From Prorocentrum cordatum (lineage: Eukaryota > Sar > Dinophyceae > Prorocentrales > Prorocentraceae), in assembly GCA_963575745.1 (NCBI GenBank), contig CAUYUJ010015282.1, forward strand, positions 481,651 through 545,650: DNA of 64,000 bases, in the 5' to 3' direction. The first letter of the stretch is position 1. Each line of letters begins with the position of its first letter. Below are positions 1-11,610 of this stretch, in pieces. Both the position numbers and the translations under genes were made by a program. Under the pieces are notes generated by a model. That model made no database searches. It was not told the origin of the DNA and was given only the letters and a program-made list of their open reading frames with translations.

Positions 1-159
1 GGTGGGCCAGCCATGCCCACATCCAGCGCCTCGCAGGGTGGCAGGCGGTGAAGCCGCGGGCAACTTCTGGGTGTTGCACGGGTGGGGGGGAGAGCGATCC
101 TCCGCCCGGGCACGCGGGCGGGCGCGGGCCCTCCACTCGACAAGGGGTTGCAAGGGATG

Positions 160-683
160 AGTGAGTGGTGGGACGTGGGAACGAGGGACGAGGGAGGAGG
201 GAGAAGGGAAGAGGAGGGAGGAGGGAGGAGGCAGGAGGCAGGAGGGAGGAGGAGGAGGAGAAGGGCGAGGAGGAGGAGGAGAAGGAGGAGGAGGAGGAGG
301 GCGAAGGAGGAGGAGAAGGAGGAGGAGGAGGATGGATGGGAGGAGGAGGAGGAGGAGGACCTGAGGAGAAGGAGGAGGAGGAGGACCTGAGGAGGAGGAG
401 GAGGGAGGAGGAGGAGGGAGGGAGGGAGGCAACGAGGGAGCGAGGAAGCGAGGGAGCGAGGGGGCGGAAGGAGTAGAGGGAGCGGCGGGAGACGAGCGAG
501 CGGAGGAAGGGAGGCGGAGAACGAGGAAGCCGAGGAAACCAGGGAGCCAGGGAGCCAGGGAGCCAGGGAGCCAGGGAGCCAGGGAGCCAGGGAGGGAGGG
601 AACGAGGGAGGGAGGGAGGGGGCGAGGGAGTGAGGGAGGGAGGGAGGGAAGATGGAGGAGGAGGAGGAGGAGGAGGAGGAGGG
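160..683. repeat. GA/GGA-rich tract with an 8-bp minisatellite
   Basis: A purine-rich low-complexity tract, mostly GGA triplets, with at least six copies of AGGGAGCC at 541-592. It runs directly into the spliced-leader copy at 684, so it is the upstream flank of the retrotransposon. Open frames across it encode only Gly/Arg/Glu runs and are not genes. The first 159 bases hold nothing recognisable. Confidence 0.9.
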
Positions 684-705
684 TCCGTAGCAATTTTGGC
701 TCAAG
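684..705 (+). other. Spliced-leader copy at the 5' end of the LINE
   Basis: Matches the dinoflagellate 22-nt spliced leader (TCCGTAGC, then ATTTTGGCTCAAG) at 21 of 22 positions; one C is changed to A. It is followed by GCCATT rather than a GT splice donor, so it is not an SL RNA gene but a leader carried in a reverse-transcribed mRNA. The first LINE ORF begins about 190 bases downstream. Confidence 0.88.
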
Positions 706-892
706 GCCATTTCGGGAACTCGACCCCCCGTCTCAAGTGGCCTGGCCCGCCGCGCGCGAGTGAGACCCTGGAGAGTTGCCCCAGGACAAGGGTCTCCGCA
801 TTTCTTCATATCCCGCGGTGCGACCGCGACACACTCAGTTCTGCCGACGGTACGACTCGTCCCTCTTGTGCCACATCTGTTCTGCGCAAGCG

Positions 893-2114
893 ATGGGGAG
901 CGATGGACATCGTGAAGCGGCAGCCGCCGCGACCCTCGAGGCCCTGGAGGCCATGGCGACGTTCCCATCGCAGGAGGTCGCCACTCCCCAACGTGCTGAC
1001 CCTTCTGCTCATGCTGATGACGAATTGTCTGAAGGTCAGCCCCCAAGCAAGCGAGCTATCTTATCTTCGACGCACGGGGTGACCGACAACAAAGGAGTGG
1101 GAAAAGGTCTCTCGTCCGCCTCTGGTGCTTCATCGCCCTCTGCGGGCTCGAGCTCTGGTCGTGGCTTTGGAGTTCCACCACTGCCTGGAGGAGTCTCACA
1201 ATCTCCCGAGGAGTTGGTTGCGATTCGTGCTCATGTGGACGCAGTTCAGGCAGCACTGCAACAGTCTATTGCAGCGGTGCAAAACAGTGTGCAGGCCTCC
1301 CTCACATCGATTTCAATTAATATTACTTCATCATTCCGAGACATCAGCCATGCCATGGAGTCGAGGATCAACCGCGTGGAGAATCGTGCTGATGACCAGG
1401 ACAAGAGGCTGGATCGCATCGAGCACCAGATCGCCCAACTACGTCAAGAGTTGCAAGTGGTCCAGGGCGAGGAGCCTCAACCGCCTCTCCGCCCAGTGTC
1501 GGGCTCTAACTTCAACAGGGAGGTCGACCGTACCGTGGTGGTCATTCGCTCTCCCAAGCTGGTCTCGAAGTCGAACATGCAGAACGCGCTGGCGGACTGG
1601 CTCAAATATTGCAACATCAACGAGCAGGAGTACACCTTCGACGAACCCGAACCTGCAGGCCTCAGGTTCACGATGCGCTTCGCTGGGGCCAAGAACTATG
1701 CCGAGCGGAAGGTCAAGCAGGTCTTGGGCGCTCTTAAGACGCCCTCCCCTGGCAACGCTCCGCCGATTTGGAGGTCTTTCCGAGCTGAGTCGATCGCCGA
1801 TGGCCCAGTCAACCTGTACGTCGGCCCCGACAAGAACACGGAGATGGTGCGCCGCGAGCTGGGTTGCAAGAAGATCAAAGGCGTGCTGGTCCGTGAATTT
1901 CCGCAGAAGCGCTTCTTCCTGGACAAGCACAAAGGGCGAGGTGCTGCTGGGCTGGAAGCCGATCTGCAAAGTGGCCCCCGTGGAGGGCCAGGACATGCCG
2001 AACCTCATGTGGGCGAAGGAGAACATGCGGGCTGAGGGTATGGATGTGCCGCGCATCCTGCAGCTTGCCACCGGCGTCTTCGGCCCCATCACGGAGACTG
2101 CGTGGAGTTCCTAG
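893..2114 (+). pseudogene. LINE ORF1 protein, coiled-coil/RNA-binding type, frameshifted
   Basis: The start is placed at the ATG at 893 (MGSDGHREAAA); the frame is open upstream to 776. Residues about 105-195 look like a coiled coil, including MESRINRVENRADDQDKRLD. A mixed alpha/beta stretch from about residue 210 (VDRTVVVIRSPKL) could be an RRM-like nucleic-acid-binding domain; that is inference. Near 1938 one extra G in AAAGGG moves the reading from frame 2 to frame 3. After that the protein continues sensibly (KGEVLLGWKPICKV) to a TAG at 2112-2114. ORF1 proteins of this kind bind the element RNA and help target-primed reverse transcription. Confidence 0.75.
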
Positions 2115-3716
2115 CGCGCTCAGTACCCTGTGGCATGGTCAAGCCAAACAGGACGGTGAGCATCACTTCGATTTGCGAGTGGTCACGTGGAACGCGAGGG
2201 CGTTGTTTCACCACGATGACTCACTGAGGGTGCAAAAAGTGAAGCTGCTGCGCCGTCTCGTGCAGTCTGGCACGATCGTTGCTTTGCAAGAGACGCACGG
2301 TGCCCCGTGCGACGTCAGGGACCTTCTCCACTCCCTCCACCTCCCTCTCCAGGCGCATTGGTCCTTTCACAATGATTTTCGTACAGGGGGCGTGATCACC
2401 ATTGTCCATCGTTTCTTTCCTACTGATTCCCGCAGGGTTTCGTTGGGCGGCGCCCTCCCTCTCGTATCCTCCGCCCCCTTGATCCCTGGCCGCGTACTCC
2501 AGACCAAGATAGGGGCCGCGAATGGGCGGTGCTGGATCCAGCACTTTAACATCCACAACCACGGCCTCTCCGTGGCTGACGAGGCAGTTTTGTTCGGCGC
2601 GATGGCCACCGCGCTCCAGCGGGCACAGGGGGATCCCCTCAATAGATTGGTTCTCATCGCTGGGGATCTGAGCCTCTCATCCCATGAACCCCATTCCCCT
2701 TAACCCCCCGAATGGTGACTTCAGTGTGTTTACTGACCCTCACCCCCGCCCCCTCCCCAGGGACTGGAGTCAAGCCTTAGCCCACTCTGTTGAGTTAGAG
2801 CTTCTCTCCCCCTCTCACTTCAACAGTCAAAGCTCTTCGTTAAGTTTCCTGGGCAGGATCTTCTCCTCGCTGCCTGGCTGGATTCTCTCGCAATATGCTT
2901 CTGGGGGAGACGTCGCCGAGCGCCCAGAGGTGCTGGGCGCGAGAGGTCTCTCTGACCACGCGCCTGTCGCTGCCCACATTCGCGCGCGGCCGCCAAGGCC
3001 AGAAGGGGACAGGCCGATCCCCAAGGAGCTTTTCGCTTCGGCTCCGTACAAGTTCTTTCTAGAGCGCGCCACTCGGGCGGCTTCTTTTGACCACCTCTCC
3101 CCCCCCCCCCTCGCTCACGAGCATTGCAAACTTCTGATGACGGAGGCGGCCCGCTTCGCCAGAAACCAGCTCATCCAGAAACGCCCTCGCACCCACATCT
3201 CTAGATTTCTGGTCGTCCGAGGAATGGCACGTGCTCTGTTCCGCCAGGACTGGGTCTTGGCCCAGCGCCTTTTCCAATCTCATCCGCTTTGCCGAGAGCA
3301 CCTCCTCATGGACCCGAACGCGCTCACCATCTCCCTCCGCGACCCACTCCGCTTCACGATCCTCTCCAACGAGCTCCACCTCAAGACTGCCCAGACAACG
3401 GAGCGTGCTCTCCAGGCTAGTGCTCAGCGGCTTTCGCATCCGTCTGCGATCGCCCGTGTCTCTGCCCGCGCTCGCAGGGTCAATCGGCTCGCGAGACTGT
3501 GGCCCCCGTTCGATCGGAGACTGATGCCGTCGGGCGTGCGCGCGAATGGGGGCGAGATTGTACAGACGCCCTCAGCGATCCTTTCGCACCTGGCTCAGCA
3601 TTGGGCCCCGATCTTTACTGCTAAGGAGTGCCGCGACGAGGTGGCTGAAGCTTTTCTGGATAGGTTCCCCCCCCAAATGAGTTGCTCTGATATCCCCCCC
3701 CCCCCCCCCCCCCCCC

Positions 3717-3772
<56 letters not shown>

Positions 3773-5895
3773 ACTTATCAGCGCATCCAGCGATATCTCA
3801 AAACCCAGACCCACAGTGCCCCAGGCCCTGACAGACTCCCTTACTGCGCTTGGAACTTCGCTCCTCGTGGCGCCGATGTTCTCCACAATTCGATGCGCTG
3901 GATTCACGCTGGGCAGAGCTTGCTCTTTGGCTATAACGAGGTAAGAGGAGTCTTTATCCCAAAGGGGACTGACCCGCCAGGAGAAGCTGCCGGCACTCGC
4001 CGCCCAGCGGAGACTAGACCTCTGGGGCTGAAAAACTGCGACAACAATGTGATCACGGGGGTCTCTGTGAAACCTCTGACCCTTGCCCTTCCCCGCGGCC
4101 TCGACGAGGCCCAGCGCGGGTTCGTTCCCAGCCGAAATTTTGGGCAGGATATCTTGGAGCTCGACGCCATCGGGCGGCAAGCTAGCATGCGCGACGCCCC
4201 CCTTATTTGCCCCCCCTCCCTCCTCTGTTTTGACTTCGGGCAGGCCTTTCCCTCCATGGCCCAACGTTGGCTGTTCGCGGTCCTGAAACGCATCTCTCTC
4301 ACCCCCGCTCTCCTCCGCCTCCTCCTGGACCTTTACTCTGGCGTCATCTGCACTGGACTCATCGGCGGCGTCGAACAGGTCCTCTTCTGGGTCACTAGTG
4401 GGATCCCCCAAGGGTGCCCTGCGAGTGGTGCGCTTTTCGCTATTGGGGCCGATCCGTTCCTGCGTATGTTTAGGGCTTTGCTGGAGTCTCGGGGCAAAGG
4501 CATAGCGAGAGCCTGTGCAGATGACATAGGCGCTATTTTATTCCAGCTGAAAGATGGGGGGGTTCTGGCGTCGGTCTTCCGCGCGGCGGAGACTCTCGCG
4601 CACCTCTCTTTGAAGGTGCAGAAGTGCAAGCTCGTGCCGCTCGCTGACAAATTCTCGGTGCGACTTGCTCGGCGTTATCTTCGCCTCCTGTCCTCCCTGG
4701 TCCCGCACTGGTCCGAGTTCGAGATTTGTCCCATGGCGCTCTACCTTGGCCTCTGGCTGGGCCCTGCGGTTCCCCCTCGGACCTCATGGAGTGCCCCGTG
4801 GACGTAATATCTTCAGCGTGCTCGTGCTCTGTCGGAGGTTGGGCCCCCCCCTCAGAACTGACAGCAACGATGTATGCAAGGCGAGTGCTCGCTGCCCTTT
4901 CGTACGTTGGCCAGTTCCAGCTCCTCCTGCCCGAGATGAGGAAAAGAGAAGCGGCCGCCCTGGCCAGTACTTTCAAATTCCCGTGCTTCAGAGTTGACGA
5001 AGAAGGCTGGCCGAACCTCGAGAAGTGGGGCGGCCCGCGCATCAGGGGCGCACGGTGCACGAACATCGCGCAGTTGGTGCGAGCAAGCCTTTTTACCCTC
5101 CCTGGGTGGCGCCCTCTGTTCGACAGCCTGAAGTCATCCGCAGAGGAGACGCTCCCGCTCGCCACCATTCTCAGAGGTCACCAGTGGCCCGACTTCTGGC
5201 GCCAGCAGTTGTGGCCCGAGTTCTGGGAGTCCCCCGCGTTGGTCAGCACCCTCGAAGCAGCCTCTCAAGGGTTCCCCACATCAGAGCCTCTACATGAATT
5301 ATGTGTTCCTGCCATTCTTCAACTTCAACAGATTCAACATCAACATAATCTTCGTCTTCTGCCTCCCCACAATCTCCACCCACAGCGTCATCTCTCTCTT
5401 CTGCTTCATGCTCATCTATTCCCTGACAGGCTCCAATATCTCTTTCTCCGAAGGCTCAGGTCCTGGTTCCCGCACCTCGCCCAGTCCATCGCCCCCATCC
5501 CGTGGCCTGAAGTACGCACCTCCCTCCTCTCCCTCCCTCCCTCCTGGAGAGCTGCCGTAATGCGGACCCTCGTGGGCGGGTGCATCACTGCCTCAAATTT
5601 TCAGGAGCAGGAACCGTGTCCCTGCTGTCAGCAGGCGAGGCACACGTTTCGTCATCTCTGGTCTTGCCCTGTCTTTCTCACCCTCCTTGCGCGGACTGCC
5701 CGCGTCCTCCAGCTCCCCCGCTGTCCGATCGCCCGCCTCGGCCTCAGTCATCCCTCTCGTTGTAATTTCAGAGTAGTTGTATATGCAGTTCACCTTCATA
5801 ATGAGATTAGGACCTCACCGCCCCCGCTCAGTGCGAGGACGGGCGGAGCCATCATAAGGCTGGTCCGCCACCAGGTCGGCCGCCCAACGACCTGA
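2115..5895 (+). pseudogene. LINE ORF2: endonuclease, reverse transcriptase, Cys/His knuckle; frameshifted
   Basis: Reads in frame 1 to about 2690, frame 2 to about 4775, then frame 1 to the stop at 5895. The APE-like endonuclease shows VTWNAR (about 2180), LQETHG with the catalytic Glu (about 2290), GDLS (about 2662) and GLSDHAPV (about 2955). The reverse transcriptase shows SAPGPDRLPY (3815), a finger region with RPLGL, motif A FDFGQAF (Asp at 4232-4234), motif B SGIPQGCPASG (about 4396) and motif C ACADD (4511-4525), with Cys in place of the usual Tyr/Phe before ADD. A CPCC-x-H-x-H-x-C knuckle lies at 5617-5670. A poly-C run sits inside the frame between the endonuclease and reverse transcriptase. 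No ATG precedes the endonuclease, so ORF2 may be translated by reinitiation or by joining to ORF1. Confidence 0.9.
3694..3771. repeat. Poly-C homopolymer (about 78 nt) inside LINE ORF2
   Basis: Seventy-eight bases, all C except a T at 3717. The frame stays open and would encode a polyproline linker just before the reverse transcriptase thumb-proximal motif SAPGPDR. The length is probably unreliable in any assembly. The G-rich complement could form a G-quadruplex. Confidence 0.95.
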
Positions 5896-5920
5896 TGGAC
5901 CAGGCCCGCGGCTACGCTCG

Positions 5921-6906
5921 AGGAGGAGGAGGAGGAGGAGGAGGAGGAGGAGGGGGAGGGGGAGGAGCAGCAGCAGCAGCAGCGGCAACGACAGCAGCAG
6001 CAGCAGCAGCAGCAGGAAGTCGAGGAGGAGGAAGAGGAGGAGGAGAAGGATGAGGAAGAGGAGGAGGAGGATGAGGAGGAGGAGGCGAAGGAGGAGGAGG
6101 AGGAGGTGGAGGAAGAGGTGGAGGAGGAGGAGGAGGAGGGGGGGGGGGGGGGGGGGGAGGAGGAGGAGGGGGGAAGGGGAGGAAGAGGAGGAGGAGGAGG
6201 GTCAGGAGGAGGAGGGCGGAGGAGGATTAGGAGGGCGGAGGAGGAGAAGGAGGAGGAGGAGGAGAAGGGGGAGTATGAGGAGGAGGAGGAGGAGGGGAGA
6301 GGAGGAGGAGGAAGAGCCATGAAGAGGATGCACGAGGAGGGCGAAGAGGGGGAGGAGGAGGATGAAGAGGTGGAGGAGGAGGAGGAGCAGTAGGAGGAGG
6401 ACGGGGAGGAAGAGGGGAAGGAGGAGGAGGCGGAGGAGGAGGAGGAGGAGGAGGAGGAGGGAAGACGAGGAGAATGAGTACGAGGAGGAAGAGGAGGAGG
6501 TTGAGGAGGAAGAGGAGGAGGTTGAGGAGGAGATGGAGGAGGAGGAGGAGGAGGAGGAGGAGGAGGAGGTGGAGGAGGAGGAGGTGGAATAATATTCGGA
6601 GGAAGAGCCATGAAGAGGATCCACGAGGAGGACGAATAGGGGGAGGAGGAGGATGAGGAGGAGGAGGAGGAGCAAGACGAGGAGGGGAAGGACCAGGAGC
6701 AGGAGGAGGAGGAGGGGGCAATGAGGGGGAGGACGAGGTGGAGGAAGAGCCATGACGAGGATGCACGGGGAGGACGAGGATGGACGAGGGGGAGGAGGAG
6801 CGGGGGGAGGAGAAGGATGAGGAGGAGCAGGAGGAGGAGGAAGAGGAGGAGGAGGAGGAGAGGGGAATGAGGAGGAGGAGGGAGGAGGAAGAGGAGGAGG
6901 AGCAGG
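5921..6906. repeat. (GGA)n field with an embedded CAG run
   Basis: Nearly 1 kb of degenerate GGA/GGAA, with CAG/CAA runs at about 5968-6013 and a G run near 6139-6158. It starts immediately after the LINE. Long open frames on both strands are Ser/Leu/Pro or Arg/Glu/Gly homopolymer translations, not genes. Confidence 0.95.
6309..6785. repeat. Interspersed about 40-bp core within the GGA field
   Basis: A non-GGA core (GGAAGAGCCATGAAGAGGAT followed by CCACGAGGAGGACGA or close variants) recurs at 6309-6350, 6601-6641 and 6742-6785, and again at 7939-7982. The field is therefore a higher-order array built from copies of a longer unit rather than a plain microsatellite. Confidence 0.75.
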
Positions 6907-6975
6907 ACGACCAGTGTAAACCCAAGAACCATCAGCGACGTTGAAACCCACCCTTCCTTCAAGCTCCTTTTTTTT
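6903..6975 (+). repeat. Dispersed repeat following a GGA array, copy 1
   Basis: The bases after the GGA field (GACCAGTGTAAACCCAAGA, then a CGACGTTG segment and CCTTCCTTCAAG) match 58487-58560, which also directly follows a GGA array. The pair implies an element with an internal or terminal (GGA)n. Confidence 0.6.
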
Positions 6976-7134
6976 CACGGGCACCCACAACGGTTCATTT
7001 CCATTGAGGGGTCTGCTTCGTTGGAAGACATCCGTTTGAAGACCCAGAATATTGTCAAACCACTGCTCGGGATTCCAACGCCACGGGTCAATCTGACTGT
7101 CGCGTCTTGACGATCTTGGGTCGTGCCAGAATGG

Positions 7135-7560
7135 ATCTCAACACCGCGAACCAACGTAACTGTTGCACGCGGAAAATCATGAACCCTTCAAAACACCATG
7201 CCCGGAACGTTGATAATGGGAACCCGTGGAACACTTGCAATTGTTCAGAACGAATGTGCGCGGCGCAATTGCGAGAGCCACACATTGAAAACGGAGTATC
7301 TTCAACCCGTCAAATTGTTGCAACAGTTGAGAACTAATGTGCGCAGTGCTAAGGCGAGAACCACATTTTGAACATGGGTTATCCTATCCTGAACCCGTGC
7401 AGCTTTTGCAACTTGTTAGAACGAACGTGCGCGGCGCTGAGGCGAGAGCAACATTTTGAAAACGGTTAACCATCAACCCGTGAAGGTATTGCAACGGTTT
7501 AGAAAGAAAATGCGCGGCGTTAAGGCGAGAGCCACAGTTTGAAAACCATCCGCCCTCCAT
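7135..7560. repeat. Degenerate 84-bp tandem array, about five units
   Basis: Units begin near 7138, 7219, 7300, 7388 and 7474. Shared blocks are AACCCGTG, TTGCAAC-GTT-AGAAC, ATGTGCGCGGCGCTAAGG, CGAGAGCCACA and TTTGAAAACGG. The sequence is less GC-rich than its surroundings. No coding frame runs through it. The function is unknown. Confidence 0.8.
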
Positions 7561-7683
7561 CTGCAAAAACGGTTGCCAAGTTTTCAGCTTCAGAGTCAAA
7601 CGTGGTGAGGCAGTCTCAGGCGAAACGCCCGGCCCGCCCTAACAACTCGCTTCGGGGTGCGACAGGGATACGTTATTTATAAA

Positions 7684-7935
<252 letters not shown>

Positions 7936-8071
7936 GGTGGAGGAAGAGCCATGAATAGGCGGCACGAGGAGGACGAAGAGGGAGAGGAGGAGGAGAAGGC
8001 GGAAGAGGAGGAGGAATACGTAGAATAATAATATGACAATAAGAAGGACAATCATAATAAGAAGAAGAAAC

Positions 8072-8235
8072 GGAGGAGGAGGAGGAGGAGGAGGAGGAGG
8101 AGGAGGAGGAGGAGGAGGAGGAGGAGGAGGAGGAGGAGGAGGAGGAGGAGGAGGAGGAGGGGTGTGGAGGAGGAGTAGGAGCAGGAGCAGGAGGAGGAGG
8201 AAGAGGAAGAGCAGGAGGAACACGAGGAGGCAGCG
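8072..8235. repeat. (GGA)n microsatellite
   Basis: About 30 perfect GGA units from 8072 to 8160, then a degenerate AGGAGC tail. It sits 150 bases after the compound array and belongs to the same GGA-rich field. Confidence 0.95.
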
Positions 8236-9580
8236 GCCCGTGCACCGAGGAGGCACGAGGAGCTATGGGGGAGGAGTTGAGAGTCAGCAGGCCGCAAAAG
8301 GGGAAGGGTGGAAGACGAAGCCCAACAATTGTTTCGCAATTGCGTGGCCCGGCCCCCGCAGTGCGGGCACGCGTGTAGAGCACCGACCCCACTGCCAGGG
8401 CCGTAAGTGGACAGGCGCCTTCCACTTCTCGCAAATCAACTACTCGCAAATTGCCTGGATCGGCCGCGGGGGATTTACGATATATTACATAGAGGAAGGC
8501 ATGTTTTTTTGAACGTTTGCGAGTAGGCACTTTGCGCGTAGTGGAACGCGCTCGGCGAGTAAATGAGACGGAGCCATGTCTGCCCTTCGCTCAGCGTATC
8601 GGCTCGACGCGCCCAATATGGGTGCGCACGACCAAACCGGCCAGGTACCCCGACCCCCTCACCCGCCCCCCGTTGTCGCCGCAGCGGTTGCCGTCGTCCA
8701 CGCCGCAGCCGCCGCCGCCGGCGAGGCTTTTCGGGGCCTCCTGGAGGCCTTTCAGTCAGTTGCCTCTGGAGGGCTTCGTAGTAGCAGAGTTGCGGAGGCT
8801 TCTTTGGGGGCAGTTGGCGGTCTGCTAGTCACGAGAATGTTTGAGAGCTCCAGTTCTAGCCCGCTGGGGTCCCAGAGGTTTCTTGGATGACCTTGGGGCG
8901 TTCTCAGGTTCTTCGGCCATGCTACTGACGAAGCGCGGGATATGACCCATCGCGCGTGCGGCCCAGATTTGTGCCTGTCACGGGGCCCACTCGAGAATTT
9001 TTTGGTAGTTGCACAGGGCGCGCAGTCAGCTTTATTGGGGCCCTCTGGGGGCCTCGGGGGACCATCTTTGTGATATTACAGAGGGTCTTGGCGCCGTTTT
9101 GGAAATCCAGATGCCGTCGGGGAAAAATCATTGGGCGCCGCGCCCATCGAAGTGTCTTCATGTTTCCATGTGTTTGGGATGTTCCGCTTTGGTTTGCCAA
9201 TCCTTTCGTGGGCGACTGCGCCCTAGGGAAAGGAGGTTGCCCTCGTATCGTGAATCGGCATCAGCGACGCCTCGGGCTGAGTCCGAAGGATGGTTGGTGG
9301 TTGATGACGGCGTCGCTCTTTAGTTCACCCCCGCGATGCGAAGATCAAAGACCGTGGCGACGAGGTGCCTCCAGAGAGGGCCCAGAGAGGCCTAACAACT
9401 TCGACAATGGGCGATGAGGGGCGGCCACGGTCGGGGGGCACCCAAAAGGGGGAGGGGAGGACTCGGGGCGTGTGGACATCATGGCCGTGGCTTTGACATC
9501 TCCCAGGTTCCATGCCCCCCCTGCTTCTCCTCTGAACACGTCCCCTGATCATTCCCCGCCCGCGCACGTGCCTCGGGCCA
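8236..9580. other. No gene recognised
   Basis: Unique-looking GC-rich sequence. The open frames are short, and none shows consistent G/C third positions or a known motif. No RNA gene is recognisable. Confidence 0.5.
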
Positions 9581-9584
9581 TGGT

Positions 9585-9948
9585 ACGACGACGACGACGA
9601 CGACGACAACGACGGACGGCGGATGACAACGACCGACAAACAGCGAGGACGGCATCTCTCTTCGGCGCACCCCGACAGCGGGCCAGTCGTGGGACCCCGG
9701 CCGGCGTGCACGCGCGGTGTGCACCCGCAGGCGCCATCGGCGTTGTCGGCACCGCTAGCAGGCAGACCGCCCGCGGGGCGGGCCTCGGAGCCCTGCTCGC
9801 CGTCGCACTCTGTGTCGTCGACGCCTTCGACGTCGTCGGTCCGCGCTGCCGTCGCCGCAATCGCCGCCAGCCTTGTCGTTGTCGTCGTCGTCGGCGGTGG
9901 GGGCGGCGGCGGCGTCGTCGTCGTCGCCGCCGTGGCCGCTAGCGCCGC
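9585..9948. repeat. ACG and GTC/GGC trinucleotide-rich stretch
   Basis: ACG runs at 9585-9612 and GTC/GGC runs at about 9876-9948, with GC-rich sequence between them. Long overlapping frames on both strands here (for example 9325-10461 minus) are composition artefacts rich in Arg, Ala and Pro. Confidence 0.75.
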
Positions 9949-10760
9949 TGCCTGGCAGTCGGAGCATGCCGCGGCCCAGGGGGATCGGGGGGGGGCAGGG
10001 CCTCGCAGGCTGCCGGACGCGCGCGAGGGCGGGGGTCGGGGCGTGGCCAGATGTCTTGCGATACGGAGGGTTGTATCGGCGGACGGGATGGGGGGAAACA
10101 AGTGTGGAGGGATCGAGGATTGCAGGGAAGTGGCCCGAAGGGGGCCCTGAATGGCCCTTATTGTTGGCCTTGGAGAGACAGCCTGCAGCGTCGACTTCCG
10201 CCAGGCACGCCATTCCTGTGGCACTGTGAGGCGGCGCGATCCCCCCCGCGAGGGGCCCCTCCTGTGCAGGCCATCCCACATGCCGAGGCTTCCTCGGTGC
10301 GCGCGATCCCCAAGGTGGGGGACAGCGTGTGATGAGCAGGCCGGCGGCGCCACGTCGCACGCGGTGTTTCCAACGCCAACCGCAGATAGCGGCCGCGGGC
10401 GCAGACTGTGCACGTTTCTCAACCCCGCTTTTATTGTCCCCCCCGGTGAAATATCGTGCACCTGATTCGAGAATGCGGAGGGCCCCGATTTCCTGCGATC
10501 TGAGAGGTTGTAGTCCCGTTTGCGACGTTCGTTTTCGGAAGCCGTTTCTGGGCCTGAGGGCCATCGACAAAATTGATCGACTCGGGGTGAAGCCTTGGCT
10601 GGGGGAAGGGGCCAAGAGCTCTGGGGGCTGGCGATTCGAAAGTGTCAGAGCCGTCAGTTGTCCAGGGAGGGGGGTGGGGAGGGGGGAAGGGACGAAGAAA
10701 AAGGACGGAGAAAGAGGGGAGGAACACTGCGACGACGGGTACGAGGTGGATGTGAAGGAG
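9949..10760. other. No gene recognised
   Basis: GC-rich sequence without recognisable domain, RNA or repeat structure. Several frames stay open, but no frame is favoured by codon composition. Confidence 0.45.
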
Positions 10761-10953
10761 AAGGTTCAGGAGGAAGAGGAGGAGGAGGAGGAGGAGGAGG
10801 ATGAGGAGGAGGACGAAGAATGTTGCAAACGAGTCGGGGAACAACGCCATGGCTCCAAAACTCGGCATTGGTCCCGCACTCGGGCAGGACTAGCAAAAAT
10901 CTATGGAGGGCGGGTATCAAAAAACGAGTTCACCCACGAAACGTATCGGCGCC

Positions 10954-10984
<31 letters not shown>

Positions 10985-11042
10985 AGGAGGAGGAGGAGGA
11001 GAAGGAGGAGGAGAAGGAGGAGGAGGAGGAGGAGGAGGAGCG
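10761..11042. repeat. Two (GGA)n arrays
   Basis: GGA-rich at about 10763-10818 and 10958-11040, separated by about 140 bases of ordinary sequence. Confidence 0.9.
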
Positions 11043-11373
11043 CGTGTCGTCCCCGCCCTGTTGGTCTCCCTCGGGGGCCCCCCCCGGACGGTTTCCCATT
11101 GGGGCCGGCCCACGTTTATGTTTGCCTGCGCAAGGGAAACGCATCTGGAGGAGGAGGGGCGAGGACATCTCCGCATCAGCGCGAAACTGTCCGCAGCCTC
11201 TGGAGGGAGGAGCGGGCGAGCATTCTGGACCCCGACAAGGGACCCGGACCGCCGCGGCCTCTCGCGCGGACCGGCGCTTCGCCTCGACTCGTCCCACCCA
11301 GGCCCCGCCTCGCCGAAGGTGATTCGGATCTGCAGAGGGCTTCCCAACCGGAGCGGTGTGAGGATTCGGGGTC

Positions 11374-11565
11374 ACGATTCGGGGTCACCGCACGGTTTTG
11401 GGAATCGGGCCGTTCTCCGAGGATGTCTCGGGCGACTGGGGCCTCCGAGGTCCCAAAATCATGGTCACGGTCCGCGCGGTGAGGTCGTTGAGGATTCCGA
11501 GGTCACCACGCGGTCCGTCACCACACGGTTTTGGGGCTCCGAACTGCCAGGGGGGAAGCAGATAG
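11374..11565 (+). repeat. Dispersed repeat A, copy 1
   Basis: Matches 40078-40230 in order and orientation. Shared blocks are CGCACG-TTTTGGGA-TCGGG, then TCTCCGAG/TTTCCGAG, GCGGTGAGGTC, and a CACGGTCTGTCACC-like block ending CACGGTTTTGGG. In this copy the CACGGTTTTGGG-type block occurs twice, about 140 bases apart. Confidence 0.7.
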
Positions 11566-11610
11566 TTCAGACCAACCACAGCTGGGGGCGCTGTGTTCCC
11601 AACCCCCTTT

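Larger units (their letters stand above)
684..5920 (+). mobile_element. Non-LTR (LINE) retrotransposon, APE type
   Basis: Seen: a leader copy, a coiled-coil ORF1, an endonuclease/exonuclease/phosphatase domain, a reverse transcriptase and a C-terminal Cys/His knuckle, all on the plus strand and in canonical LINE order. Both ends abut (GGA)n: the array stops at 683 and restarts at 5921. That is compatible with insertion into a GGA array, or with a (GGA)n 3' tail. At least four frame changes (near 1938, 2690 and 4775, plus the ORF1/ORF2 junction) mean this copy as assembled is unlikely to be active. No target-site duplication can be read because of the simple-sequence flanks. Confidence 0.93.

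Noticed and set aside
5796-6962. Minus-strand open frame of 388 codons across the GGA field
   Set aside because: It is a Ser/Pro/Leu homopolymer translation of (TCC)n; any frame of a stop-free triplet repeat stays open.
7135-7560. Regular repeats considered as a CRISPR array
   Set aside because: Units are degenerate and contiguous, without constant short repeats and unique spacers; the context is eukaryotic.
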